Source of the DNA: Scilla litardierei
Lineage: Eukaryota > Streptophyta > Magnoliopsida > Asparagales > Asparagaceae
Direction: 5' to 3'
Assembly (NCBI GenBank): GCA_030789695.1
Contig: CM061133.1
Coordinates: forward strand, 98,413,128 to 98,477,127
DNA length: 64,000 bases
Shown here: in pieces, positions 30,862-42,249 of the stretch
Layout: each line of letters starts with the position of its first letter
Numbering within the stretch: position 1 is the stretch's first letter
The notes under the pieces: model-generated
The model's input: the letters and a program-made list of their open reading frames with translations, nothing else
What the model was told of the DNA's origin: nothing
Databases searched by the model: none
Translations under genes and position numbers: made by a program

Positions 30862-31380
30862 TTAGGTTAGATTTCAATGTCTTTCTATTGTTTCTCCTTG
30901 TGTGTGTGTGTGTGTGTGTTAATTGTGTGCATGAGTAACTGTGTAAGGTTCGGCCTAGAGACAAAAATGGGCTAGAGTTTAAATTAGGGAAATAATTTGA
31001 AATCTTATTAATGGGATTGTAATTAATGGGTTTTAAAAGGGAAATAATGGCTAACCAATCTTAGTTATTAGGTTTTATTAGGAAGGTTTTTGAAATACTA
31101 ATAATGAGATTTAATCAGTGGAATTTAGAGCTAGTTAATTGGTTTAAATGTGAAGTTTTGAAAGGGAATTAATAGGTTTAATCAATGGAATAAGAGCTAT
31201 TCAATTAGGCTTAAATGGGTCTTAAGAAGGTCTTCCTTTGAAATTTAAAAGTTAAAAAGATTTGAAATTGGAATTTAAATTTGAAAACTTATAAATATGA
31301 AAAAGTTTTAAAGGAATTTGCTAAAAATTAATAATAAAAAAATGTTGAAAATAATAAAAGCTAATACTTATAAGGCTAGC
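30862..31380 (-). repeat. LTR K, right part, up to insertion of element D
   Basis: It continues the host sequence after the Harbinger element, with a (TG)n run at about 30898-30920. GTAACTGTGTAAGG here resembles GTGACTGTGTAAGG just left of the transposon, consistent with one interrupted unit. CTAGC (31376-31380) would be the target duplication of D. Confidence 0.5.
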
Positions 31381-33498
31381 TGTTGGATCTTGATCCTAGC
31401 CTAGAGGGGGGGGGGGGGGAATAGGCTTATAAAAATAATTCGTGCAACCCACGAATAAGCACAAGCATTTATAGCATCAACAGGGTAAATAAAAAGCAGA
31501 CACAGAGTACACAGCAGATTTACCCTGGTTCGGTCGACCATTCGACCTACTCCAGCCCCCAAAGCAGATACTAGTATTGAATAGCGCAATAGGTACAAAA
31601 CCAGAAGTTAGAGCACGCTCAGATTACCCTCTACGTCTCTACACTCGCCAGGCTTTCAGTAACCCACTCACTGTGTTTTCTCTCACTATCAATCCTAGTA
31701 AAGCTTTCTACCAGCTAGTCCCAAACTAGCTGGGTCCCACTTGTCTAGCCCCAACCAGACAAGTCCCAAAATAGTCCCCAAAAATAGGTAAAGTTTCTCC
31801 TACATAGAACGTTACACTAAGACACGAATAAAAGAGTTTAAGGGTTTAGAAATGATCAGTTCGTGTCCGTGTAGGCGTCTCTGTCAATCAGCACGTCGTC
31901 AGCTCCAATCTGACGCAAACGGTGTCTCGATCCGACTCCTGGATGTCAAATAGCATACTGGTCTGTGCCTTAAGTAATTCCAGTTCAAAACACAATTATC
32001 AGTGGTTGGTGCGTAGAGAACTCCTTAAACAAAATATTCCACGTCAGTAGCTCTTCTCCGCATTTCTTTTCGTTTAGATGTGATCGACACGTCAGCACGT
32101 TTCGATTCCTTTTTCACATATTAGGGTATGCAGGCAACGACGAGCTTCGTGTTATTCAACGGCAACGGTGGCGTGCTCTTCTGCTTCGTCGACTGGCCCA
32201 ACTCAGCAGCACGAGAGCTTCGATGGTGACTCAGAGATTGACGGCGTCCTCTTCGACTCTTCGGCGTGCGGCAGCGACTTCTTAGCGTTGTTCTCCGACG
32301 TGCATCGGCGAGAGATTCTTCAGCGACGACGAGCTCTTCGACAGTGTGGGCTTCATCGTTCGCTCTTTCTTCGATGGTGATGGTCGGTGGACTTCTCTGT
32401 CTGCAGCACTGGCAGCGACTCGACCTCTCGGCGTGGACGTCGACGGCGATGGGCGAGATCTTCTCCGGTTTAGCTCGCTTCCACCTTTCGCTCGACAGCT
32501 CCTCGAACAACGATGACAGCGTCTTCAACTTCTTCGCGTGCGATGGAGACTTCGACAAACTCCGACTACAGCAGCTTCGAGGATGGTGGCGGATTCCTTC
32601 AAACGTGCAGCGACGTCAACTTGGTAGCAGGGGAGCGACGGCGAACTCCGACAGTAGATGCGCTGCTCGTTGAAGACGACGACTTCTCTTTGCTGCAAAC
32701 GGCAATGGTGCAGGCTGCTTCTACTTCTCGACGGTGGCAACGGAGATCCTCACCACGGCAGCAGTAAGGAGCTTGAAGATGAAGGGTAGCAGCGGACACC
32801 TTGGTTGTTTGATGGAGAAGATGATGAAGATCTCTAATGAACTCTCTCTCTAGATCTCTCTCTCTCTAGATCTCTCTCTTTCTCTCTAATGTTGTGCAAT
32901 GGTGGCTTGGAGAAAAAAAACAAATGCTCGATGTGCTTGTGGCTTGCGGCAGTAGAGAAGTACAACTAGGGTCCTTTTAATATATGGGCATGTATGGGTT
33001 CTATTAAACTAGGGTTTTGTTTTTCGTTTTAATCAGTTGCACACCTAAATTTTTTGTATGACCGTCTCTTTTTTTATTGCCGCACGCTTTCAACCCTAGA
33101 AGAAGATGGGTATATATAGGACAAGGGTTTCTTTTGAATATGGATATAAATAGGAGATTTGATTTGGATTTGGTAGTTTGAATATGAATTTTGAATTGGA
33201 TATGAAGATTTGCAAAGATATGCAATGGGATTTGATAGTAATTCAAATTGGATATGGAATAAAAAGATCATTGCAAATCTTGCTAATTGATTTAACCGCA
33301 TCCATCTCATCCCATATAGGACCAAGTCCAACTTGCTTTAGCCAAAGCTCTCTCTCTCTCTCACCCAAATAGCTATATGAATAGCAACTCCTCCAAATAT
33401 AACGTTTCCTCAATCCTGAAACACATTAAGCACACACGTCAGATATAACGACACGTTTGTCATCATCAAACCAAGATCCTAGATCGTTGCTTCCAACA
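31381..33498 (-). repeat. 3' LTR of element D (2118 bp)
   Basis: It runs from TGTTG at 31381 to CAACA at 33498. A G-run of about 13 bases lies near 31407, and a CT-rich microsatellite is near 32845-32890. A TATATATA context at 33110-33118 (minus sense) is the likely TATA box. Unlike A, B, C, E and H it has no palindromic array upstream. Open frames at 32121-32799 on both strands overlap each other and are not supported as genes. Confidence 0.92.
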
Positions 33499-34783
33499 AT
33501 CTCCCCCTTTTGGTGATGACAAACCCATAAAAGATTTGAGCAATAAGTATGGGTGTGTGAAGTGTGTTGAAGGGTGTAATTCAATATGAATCATGGAATA
33601 AGATATTCAAGTATTACATCATAGCATGCACAACATTATACCAAATAAAAGCATGCTCCCCCTTCTCTCAAGCTCCCCCTTCAACATTATTTTTCATGCT
33701 CCCCCTTCAACAAATACTACCGACATCAAATCTGTCAAATCTTTCTTTTCTTTCTCCCCCTTTGTAATCACCAAAAGTGGATTAATGAAGTCATAAAAAT
33801 ATTCCATGCAAAAAATAAACCATTATTAAATGTACCGTGCAATTTGCATGGGTTTTCCAAAGAATAGACAATCCAAGCTCATAGAATTTCATAACAAGAC
33901 TTCTCCACCTTTGTGTAAGTGTAGTGATATGGACAATAAAGTACTAAATGAGATTAAATCTTAGAAAATCAACCAAATCAATCCACTTTTTCCAATTTTT
34001 ATGAATATCACTAGGATTGATTTTTCCCACCTCATCAAAGATGAGTTCAAGTTACCGAACCCCAAAACATAGCCTTAAAGGACTTTTAAATGTGGGGTGG
34101 CATTACTTGACGAGTTATATACACCAACGCTAATGATTACCCATGTAGCATAAGTTGGATACTCATGTGTTGTGCTTTAGCCGTGAAGTGTATCCATTTT
34201 TCATACGGAGCAATTTTCATCATTTTTTATTTGCAATTCTTTTGTGCTCAATTTTAATTCATGGCTAAACACTTCATATCCCTTAGAAAACTCAGAAATT
34301 AATCATTCCTACATTCACTTTCCATTATTCTTCAAAAGAATCTCCAAAAGCACTAAAAAGTCAATTATCGTGCAAGTGCAAAGTAGGTGTAGAAGTCAAG
34401 TTTAAACTTATGAGACATGTCATGGCTACTAAAAAGAATAACATCATGTTCATGTAGCTACAACAATAATGAATTGACTTCTACAAGGGATAGATTTGAT
34501 CATTCATACAATACCACTTAGGATAAAACATAAAGGGTATTCTTTTAAGCCCAATTTTTTTATTTTTGGTTTTTCAAAATTTTTTTTCCATAAATAAAAA
34601 CATTAAAAATCATGCAAGCAAGCATACAAAACAAAATAAAAACAAGCACACAAAAACAATCTATGAAGGTATGCAATGAGATGCAAAGAGGGATAAAAAT
34701 TATACCTTCTCGTCGCTATTTGACGAAGGAGCTAAAAGAATGAGATATTGAAAAATTTGCTCCTCGCCAAATCTCCACCTTAC
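33499..34783 (-). other. Element D polypurine tract and non-coding 3' interior
   Basis: The minus-strand CCAAAAGGGGGAGAT against the LTR is the polypurine tract. The rest is AT-rich with CTCCCCCTTC-type clusters (about 33650-33760) and no recognisable coding sequence. Confidence 0.75.
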
Positions 34784-36655
34784 CTACATGAAAGGTGTTA
34801 AGTGTGACCTTGGAATCCAACAAGGTCCACTAGTGTTAGCCATTATTGTTTTAGGAACCCACACTTGTTTAAACTTGATATTTGTGTTCCTAAATTTACA
34901 ATAATATGAAGTGTGGCCTACACTATCACAAGTAAAGAACTTTGCATATTTGTTCTTTGCAATAGAGGGTACATTGTGAAATTTCTTGAATTTTTGCTTT
35001 TCAACGTTTTTCAGACCAAAACCAAGTCCTCTTCTATTATTGTCATATAATTGATTCTCTAAAATAATGTCCAACGATTGTTTTCCCATAGAGAATTTCT
35101 TACTGGCCACTTCAAGATGAGAGACTTTGATTTTTAATTGTTTATTTTATTCCACAAGCATCGTGCATTTACTAACGAAAGCCAACTTGTTTACTTTTTC
35201 CTTCTTTTCATATTCAATTGTTTTCTTTTTAAGATCGTTATCTGGCATGCAAAATTTATCCTTAAGCTCTCTTATTTCATATTCTTTTTCAGCTTCGAGC
35301 TTCATTAAATCTTGTTTAAGCATGCTATTTTGATTTAATAATGAGGAACAAGAAATACAAGGAGCAATTTCATCAAGGCTAGCTTTTTCCTTCTTCATGA
35401 TTTCAATAGTAGACTTACATGCATTAAGTTCAATTTTAAGCTTTTCATTCTCTTTAAACACATTATCATCTCTAACTTGCATGTCATAGTTCTGATTTTG
35501 GAGACATTCAATAGTGAACTCATGATCTACTATTTGATTTTGCATTTCTTCACAAATTTTAAGAAGTTCAACTTTGCTACCTGACGGTTTCTCATCTTGG
35601 ATGCCCATCAAAGCCATGCAAGAATGGGCTTCATGTTCCTCCTCGCTTTCAGCTTCGCTATCCATATCCCATGTTAATACATTCGCTTTTCCTTTTCCTT
35701 TAGCGAGCTGAGCAGTTTCATTTGGGCAATCCTTCATCAGATGTCCTCTTCCCTTGCATTTAAAACATTGCATTCTATCAGTAGATTTCTGATCATTAAA
35801 TTGCTTGGAAGAATTATTAAAGTTAGAACGATTAAACCTGGGTGCCATTTCATTTCTCCCATGCTTTGTCTTGATGAACTTTCTGAAGTTTCTCACCATT
35901 AGCGCTATGTCGTCATCATCATCCTCTTCTTCGCTAGCTTGCAAAGCAAGGGGCTTTATGGCTTTCTCTTTCTCCTCAGGTTTCTCTCTCGCTTCAACAT
36001 TTTGCAGTTCCAACTCATGGTACATCAAATTACCAATAAGGTCCTCCACCTTCAATTGTGACAATACCTTTACTTCCTGGATGGCGGTGATCTTTGGTCT
36101 GAAAGAGCTTGGCAATGCTCTTAGGATCTTCTGCACTTGATCGAGGCTATCATATGGCTTTCCAAGCGAGCTAGACTTGTAGACTATGTCGGTGAACCTC
36201 GCATACATCTCTGATACGCTCTCTGATGGTAGCATGTGAAATCCCTCGAACTCTGCACTCAAAAGAGACAGTCTAGACTCCTTTACATATGACGTTCCCT
36301 CGTGCGTCACCTCCAAAGTATGCCATATCTCATGCGCAGTTAAACAATGTGAGATTCTAATATATTCAGATTTATCAAGTGCACAAACGAGAGCATTCAT
36401 AGCTTTAGCGTTTAAAGAATAAGATTTCCAATCATTATCATCCCATTTGTCATTTGGTTTTTCAATCTCAATATTATCTACTTTAATAACATGCAGTTTA
36501 TAACCTTTTTCAATTATTTGCCAAGCTTTATAATCAACAGAAATAAGGTAGATTTTCATTCGATTTTTCCAATAAGCATAATCACCTCCATTAAACCTAG
36601 GCGGACGAGAAACAGACTGACCCACAGCAAAAGCACTATCCATATGGTTATTCAT
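34784..36655 (-). pseudogene. Gag of element D, one in-frame stop
   Basis: A copia-type gag starting at ATG 36655 (MNNHMDSAFAVGQSVSRPPR). DUF4219/UBN2 features are RPPRFNGGDYAYWKNRMKIY, then AHEIWHTLEVTHEGT, then MYARFTDIVYKSSSLGKPY. A first zinc knuckle, CFKCKGRGHLMKDC, lies near residue 285. A coiled-coil-prone region follows. A TAA at 35144-35146 interrupts the frame, which then continues with a second Cys/His cluster (CDSVGHTSYYC) and the WVPK-type motif usual at the end of SIRE-like gag (KQVWVPKTIMANTSGP). The stop is probably a single-base change. Nothing from pol follows. A frame opens upstream of 36655 through the primer site, but that is leader. Confidence 0.87.
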
Positions 36656-36684
36656 GGTAAATCCTAGGCTAGATCCTAAAACCT

Positions 36685-36697
36685 GCTCTGATACCAC
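36685..36697 (-). other. Primer-binding site of element D (tRNA-iMet)
   Basis: The minus strand reads GTGGTATCAGAGC, one base from the LTR edge at 36699. Confidence 0.93.
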
Positions 36698-36698
36698 T

Positions 36699-37636
36699 TG
36701 TTGGATCTTGATCCTAGCCTAGAGGGGGGGGGGGAGAATAGGCTTATAAAAATAATTCGTGCAACCCACGAATAAGCACACACAGTTATAACAGTAACAG
36801 GGTAAATAAAAAGCAGACACAGAGTACACAGCAGATTTACCCTGGTTCGGTCGACCCTTCGACCTACTCCAGTCCCCAAAGCAGATACTAGTATTGAATA
36901 GCACAATAGGTACAAAACCACAAGTTAGAGCACGCTCAGAGCACCCTCTACGTCTCTACACTCGCCAGGCTCTCAGTACCCCACTCACTGTGTTTTCTCT
37001 CACTATCAATCCTAGTAAAGCTTTCTACCAGCTAGTCCCAAACTAGCTGGGTCCCACTTGTCTAGCCCCAACCAGACAAGTCCCAAAATAGTCACCAAAA
37101 ATAGGTAAAGTTTCCCCTACAGAGAACGTTACACTAAGACACGAATAAAAGAGTTTAAGAGTTTAGAAATGCTCAGTTCGTGTCCATGTAGGCGTCTCTG
37201 TCAATCAGCACGTCGTCAGCTCAAATCTGACGCAAACGGTGTCTCGATCCGACTCCTGGATGTCAAATAGCACACTGGTCTGTGCCTTAAGTAATTCTAG
37301 TTCAAAACACAATTATCAGTGGTCGGTGCGCAGAGAACTCCTTAAAAAAAATATTCCACGTCAGCAGCTCCTCTCCGCATTTCTTTTCGTTTAGATGTGA
37401 TCGACACGTCAGCACGTTTCGATTCCTTTTTCACATATTAGGGTATGCAGGCAACGGAGAGCTTCGTGTTATTCAACAACAACAGCGGCGTGCTCTTCCG
37501 CTTCGTCGATTGGCCCAACTCAGCAGCACAAGAGCTTCGATGGTGACTCGAAGATTGACGGTGTCCTCTTCGACTCTTCGGCATGCGGCAGTGACTTCTT
37601 ACCGTTGTTCTCCGACGTGCAGCGGCGAGAGATTCT
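36699..37636 (-). repeat. 5' LTR of element D, truncated
   Basis: It matches the U5-side 938 bases of 31381-33498 and stops at GCGGCGAGAGATTCT, where sequence switches to chromovirus F pol. About 1.2 kb of this LTR is missing from the window. Confidence 0.9.
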
Positions 37637-37650
37637 CAAATGTCCGGCAT

Positions 37651-38741
37651 ATAATCGGTGCTGTCTTAGGGTCTCCAACACAATTCTCAAATGTCCGGCA
37701 TGCTCATCTTCATTCTTTGAATATACCAAGATGTCATCAATAAAGACCACCACAAACTTATCCAAGTAGTCAAAGAAGACTTGATTCATTAGTCTCATGA
37801 AAGTGGCCGGCGCATTGGTCACTCCAAAAGGCATCACAAGGAATTCATAATGGCCATAACGGGTCCTGAAAGCGGTTTTCGAAACATCAGACCCCCTAAC
37901 CTTAACTTGATGATAACCACTAGGCAGGTCCAACTTTGAATACACTCGGGATCCACCCAGCTGGTCAAAGATATCATCTATACGAGGGAGAGGATATTTA
38001 TCCTTCACTGTTACCTTGTTCAACTCCCTATAGTCAATGCACATCCTTCGAGACCCATCCTTCTTATTTACTAGAAGCACTGGTGCTCCCCATGGGGACA
38101 CACTAGGGCGTATCAGCCCTCGTTCAGATAAGTCCGTCAACTGATTGCGAAGCTCATCTAACTCGGGCGGGGCCATACGATATGGTGCTTTCGCAATCGG
38201 CTGTGTGCCAGGTACCAAGTCTATGGTGAACTCTAAGGATCTATCTGGGGGCAGTCCGTATATGTCATCAGGGAACACGTCAGGAAAATCTCGGACAACC
38301 CTTGGTAAGACTAAATCTGCCTCCATAGTTAGCACCTGGGCTTCTACTGGCGCTGCCCTAAACTTCACGGGTTCAAGGGTGTTACTTCCACTACAAAGCT
38401 CAAACTCTGTGTGACCCAGAATCTGAAAGACTACACTCCTTAGTCTATAGTCAATAGTAGCATAAAACATTCCCAGCCAATCCATCCTGAATACGGCCTC
38501 GAAACTAGGAATCTTAATAATCAAAAAGTCTGCATATAACCTCTCCCACCAATCTCCACAGGGCAGTTCCGATAACCCGAGGTGCTACATATCACACAGT
38601 TCCCCGTATGAACATTCCAACTAGCAACGAAGGAATCTACCGTTATCACATGCTTGGTCACAAATTTTTCAGACAGGAAACAATGAGATGCCTCAGAATC
38701 AAAAAGCGATAAGGCGGGAAAGGAGGCTATTCTAACGGTGC
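37651..38741 (-). pseudogene. Chromovirus F protease and reverse transcriptase, truncated
   Basis: Exon 2 begins after the 3' splice site at 38742 with VRIASFPALSLFDSEASHCF. The protease motif DSGA is DSEA, which should inactivate it. A frame break near 38540 follows GGRGYMQTF. The RT part is open: [20 protein letters not shown], then [20 protein letters not shown], then an intact FIDDILVYS. It ends after QHRLY at the rearrangement junction, where a 19-base stretch is duplicated, so thumb, RNase H and integrase are absent. It is annotated separately from G because it is a second physical copy. Confidence 0.9.
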
Positions 38742-38770
38742 CTAAAAGACATAACACATAAGGGCATCTA
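38742..38770 (-). other. Chromovirus F intron 1, 3' part
   Basis: The minus strand ends TATGTCTTTTAG before the protease exon. E is inserted just upstream, and ATCTA (38766-38770) is its target duplication. The 5' part of the intron lies at 46659-46717. G keeps the same acceptor at 63141. Confidence 0.75.
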
Positions 38771-38887
38771 TGTTGGATATGGACGACACGAATACACCCA
38801 TGAGGGGATGTATGAGGGTATACGGACCTCAGATGTCGCGTGCACGAAGGCGTGCACGAAGGGAACCTTTTCTCGTGTGAAAAGGAC

Positions 38888-38963
38888 CACTCGATAAGTG
38901 GAAAAAGCCACTCGATAAGTGGAAAAAGTCACTTGATAAGTGCATAAAGGCACTTGATAAGTG
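38888..38963 (+). repeat. Palindromic CACTCGATAAGTG array in LTR E
   Basis: Four 13-base near-palindromes at a period of about 20-21 bases (two CACTCGATAAGTG, two CACTTGATAAGTG), about 85 bases upstream of the TATA box. The right LTR repeats it at about 46223-46298 with one mutated copy. Confidence 0.88.
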
Positions 38964-39047
38964 AATGAAGAAGAGGATAAATGAATGCACTTTTATAGGC
39001 TAATAAGCTTATAATTGGTTATTTCCTACAATAACCACCCCTAAAGC

Positions 39048-39056
39048 CTATAAATA
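39048..39056 (+). promoter_or_regulatory. Candidate TATA box of copia E 5' LTR
   Basis: CTATAAATA occurs in the context GCCTATAAATAGGACC. The same context occurs at 46383-46391. Confidence 0.75.
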
Positions 39057-39319
39057 GGACCCAAGGGTAAGGCATTCATTCCATCCCATTCATGCCATAA
39101 GTTTGCAAAAGGCATCTTATGTTCTTCTTCTCCCTTCCATTAAAATCCTCTTCTAGTTAGAGATATAGGCAGTGAAACTCTGCTTCGATCCTCTGTGACG
39201 AAGTATCGACCGTTGTGGCGAATCCGAGGGCGAAGTTCCGAGATTACGGTGCCGCGTACGCAAGCGTAAGTCTCAACTTCATTTATCGATCCTAACGCTG
39301 TTTTGATAGGATCCTACAT

Positions 39320-39332
39320 TGGTATCAGAGCC
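39320..39332 (+). other. Primer-binding site of copia E (tRNA-iMet)
   Basis: TGGTATCAGAGCC lies one base after the LTR end at 39318. Confidence 0.94.
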
Positions 39333-39917
39333 ATACGGATTCGCTCCGGTCAGACCGTCGCCCCGTCGAAACTATGAACGATTCGTTGTCTTTTTCACGA
39401 ATGGGTATCCTACCATTATGGATATGATAGAAACGCTTCGTGACGGAGAGAACACAACGGATGTTCTTTTCACGTTAGGGTCTCCGACCATTACGGATAT
39501 GGCAGGAACTCTCCGTGACGGGAAGAACCGACCGTTCATATCGTCAAACTCGCTCTCTTCATGGATGCTGAGTCTCCATTCATAGGGAATGGGTGCTCTC
39601 TTCATGTGGAGCGCGTAGTTTACGAATTTTTGAAGTGGGTTATTTTTTTGGCACACGGCCATTGGAGGATAACTACTTCCTCGACGAACGGGTGCTTCAC
39701 CGGAGAAGAAGATGGTGGTTATTCCCATCAGGGAAGATGAATTTTGGTGCATGAAATCTATAGCCAAATGGGCAATGGAGGCAATGCATTCCTCCTCCCC
39801 ACGCGGAGGGGGTTGGCTACGGCCAATGACGACGAACACCACCACGGCCACCCCCTCCGGTGGGAGTGTGCGGCCAACCCTGTGAATGGGGGAGGCCGGC
39901 CATGGCCAAAGGGCCAT

Positions 39918-40345
39918 GGCCGGCCTCTGGCCGAGGCCAGGCCAGGCCAGGGGGCCTGGCCGGCCTCTGGCCGAGGCCAGGCCAGGCCAGGGGGCCTCGC
40001 CGGCCTCTGGCCGAGGCCAGGCCAGGCCAGGGGGCCAGGCCGGCCTCTGGCCGAGGCCAGGCCAGGCCAGTGTGGCCAGGCCGGCCTCTGGCCGAGGCCA
40101 GGCCGGCCTCTGGCCGAGGCCAGGCCGGCCTCTGGCCGAGGCCAGGCCGGCCTCTGGCCGAGGCCAGGCCGGCCTCTGGCCGAGGCCAGGCCGGGCCAGG
40201 GGGCCTGGCCGGCCTCTGGCCGAGGCCAGGCCTGGCCAGGGGGCCTGGCCGGCCTCTGGCCCAGGCCAGGCCAGGCCAGGGGGCCTGGCCGGCCTCAGGC
40301 CGAGGCCAGGCCAGGCCAGTGGCCTGGCCGGCCCTGGCAGTGGCC
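39918..40345. repeat. GC-rich 40-bp/22-bp compound minisatellite
   Basis: Units of about 40 bp (GGCCTCTGGCCGAGGCCAGG followed by CCAGGCCAGGGGGCCTGGCC) alternate with a block of 22-bp units (GGCCTCTGGCCGAGGCCAGG plus CC). The words are palindromic and rich in GGCC, so both strands stay open in several frames. Confidence 0.9.
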
Positions 40346-40818
40346 AGGGCTGCCACTGGCCGGCCCTAGGCCAGCCTCGGCCAGGGCAGAGGCCCTGGCC
40401 GGGGGTGCAGGGTGCCAGAACTCTTGGTCGGCATTGGTCGACCAATTCGGGTTTTTTGGTCGACCAATTCATTCGGAGGCCTTGTCAGTAATTTCGGCCC
40501 CGTCCATCTGCAAGGCTAGCCCATACGGGGCCGACGGCAGTCATTAGCGGCAAAATTCTCCTATAAGCGGGGAAGCGCCTGGATCCATACGGGAAGCCGG
40601 CGATAATTGCTTGCAGAAAAATCTCCACCAAAAGGGGGATCCGACCTTGGCACGGCAACGGCTTAAACCCGGCAATGGCCAGGGATTGCCGAATATTTCA
40701 CTAGTATCATAAGGGTACTATGCTGAAATATATTTTTGAAAAATAAGTTTTTCATATGTTTTGAAAAATATGTTTTCAAAAACGCTTTTCCGCTGCGAAG
40801 TACTATAAGAGTACGATT

Positions 40819-41190
40819 ATTTGATAAAGTGATGGGGAAATATTGAAAGTTGCTCTAGATGGTGATTGAAAACGTAGTGACTTTTCCGATTCTAGAGTAA
40901 CATCTTCAATATTTTTCGAAAGTAACTTATCAAATTATGAATATCATTCCAAGTGGGAGTTGATTTTAGAACTATCCATATGGGATATTCTATTATCATT
41001 TCAAGTGGGAATTATATCTGAAAAGTACGTTTTCAAACTCGTTTTTTCCGCTGCTTGTACTATAAGAGTACTATTGTTTGATAAGTGATGGGGGAATATT
41101 GAAGGTTGTTCTAGATGGTGATTGGAATCGTAGAGACCTTTTCGATTCTAGAACAACACCTTCAATATTTTTCGAAAGTAACTTATCAAA
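40819..41190 (+). repeat. Two copies of an imperfect ~115-nt hairpin in the E leader
   Basis: Copy 1 is 40819-40935 and copy 2 is 41077-41190. The outer arms pair TTTGATAA with TTATCAAA. The inner arms pair AATATTGAA...CTAGA with TCTAG...TTCAATATT. One stem pair differs between copies in both arms (CTCTAGA/TCTAGAG against TTCTAGA/TCTAGAA), so pairing is kept. Confidence 0.75.
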
Positions 41191-41344
41191 TATAATATAA
41201 TTCCAAGTGGGATTTGAATTTTTAGAACTATCCAAATGGGATATTCTATTATCATTTCAAGTGGGAGTTATATTTTAAGAATTTTTATGCAATGTTTTGA
41301 TCAAACCTTCGGTTTTGTGTCTTTTGCAACATTTTAAAAGTAAA

Positions 41345-42240
41345 ATGTCTTCCGCTTCAAAGAATATCGTCGCTGAGTTAAACAGAGGTGAAAAACTCAA
41401 CGACGATAATTACAAACTTTGGTCCATCAAGATACAATACGTTTTAGAGGAGCAAGAAGTGCTCGAAACTCTAAAGAACGTAATGATTGAACCCGAGTTG
41501 GGCACTACGGCCCAACACAGACGAGACAAGGAAGATTTTGATGATTGGTCTCGGAAGAACAAGATAGCACGTATTACCTTTATTAAGCAGTATGGCTGAT
41601 GACATAATGCGCATCTTCCGAGAACATGACCTAGCCATGGACATATGGTCCAAGCTAGAAGAGAAGTTCGGTGGCACATCGGTGTCCAAACTTCACGCCT
41701 TAACTATAAGGTTCGATTCATATAAGAAATGTCCAGATCATTCCATGGGGAAACATCTGCGACATATGGCGAATCTTATCTCGGAATTAAAGGACGCAGG
41801 TCATGTGCTCACTGATGAGCAACAAATCCAAGCAGTCATACGTTCCCTACCAAATGGGTGGGACCAAATGAAGATGCATCTCACTCACAATGAGAGAATC
41901 AAGAACTTCATCGACGTTTCAAAGCACCTCGAATTAGAGGAAGAGCGGCTTGCGGCTGCCAAGCCAAGTGCAGAAGTGCACATGGTTGCTAGTTCCTCAC
42001 ATGGGGGAAAGAAACGGAAAGATCGTCGAAGTTCACAAATGAACGTAAAAAGCAACCTGAGTCTACCAAGAAACCCAAACATAGGGGTGGGCACAAGAAA
42101 TGGCACAAGAAGAAAGACTTGAAGAGGATCAAGTGCTTCAAGTGCAACAAGTTCGGTCACTATGCTCGTTCGTGTACGAGTGGAAGTGACGAGGTAACTT
42201 GTAATACTAGTTACATATATGTTTCTAGTTCAATATTTCT
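41345..42240 (+). pseudogene. Copia E gag
   Basis: Gag starts at ATG 41345 (MSSASKNIVAELNRGEKLND), with DNYKLWSIKIQYVLEEQEVL. A frameshift near 41585 moves to the frame of MADDIMRIFREHDLAMDIWS, and another near 42050 leads to the zinc knuckle CFKCNKFGHYARSC (about 42135-42177), which is intact. UBN2 features include KYHALTIRFDSYK-like sequence (here LHALTIRFDSYKKCPDHSMG) and IQAVIRSLPNGWDQMKMHLT. A stop in the linker near 42246 precedes protease. The protein would form the element's particle; it is broken here. Confidence 0.87.
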
Positions 42241-42249
42241 TGTGTAATC

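Larger units (their letters stand above)
31381..37636 (-). mobile_element. Copia-type gag-only LTR retrotransposon D, right LTR truncated
   Basis: The 3' LTR is 31381-33498, the polypurine tract is at about 33499-33513, gag is 34784-36655 with one stop, and the primer site is 36685-36697. The 5' LTR starts at 36699 and is cut at 37636 by a rearrangement. The two LTRs align closely for the shared 938 bases. No protease, integrase or RT is present. Like B, it is a TR-GAG-type element. Confidence 0.9.
38771..39318 (+). repeat. 5' LTR of copia E (548 bp)
   Basis: It runs from TGTTGGATATGG to GATCCTACA. Four CACT(C/T)GATAAGTG palindromes (38888-38963) precede the TATA box CTATAAATA (39048-39056). 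Confidence 0.95.
39333..41344 (+). other. Long leader of copia E with minisatellite and repeated hairpins
   Basis: This is 2 kb between primer site and gag. It contains a GC-rich minisatellite (39918-40345), TTGGTCGACCAATTC words (about 40430-40470) and a duplicated segment with hairpins at 40819-40935 and 41077-41190. The long open frames through the minisatellite on both strands are compositional and not annotated as genes. Confidence 0.75.

Noticed and set aside
32121..32799. Overlapping frames on both strands within LTR D
   Set aside because: Inside an LTR, overlapping each other, Ser/Arg-rich, not preserved in the second LTR copy, which is truncated here.
39372..40472. 366-codon minus-strand and several plus-strand frames in the E leader
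   Set aside because: They arise from the GGCC-rich minisatellite, open in several frames on both strands; no domain or codon signal.
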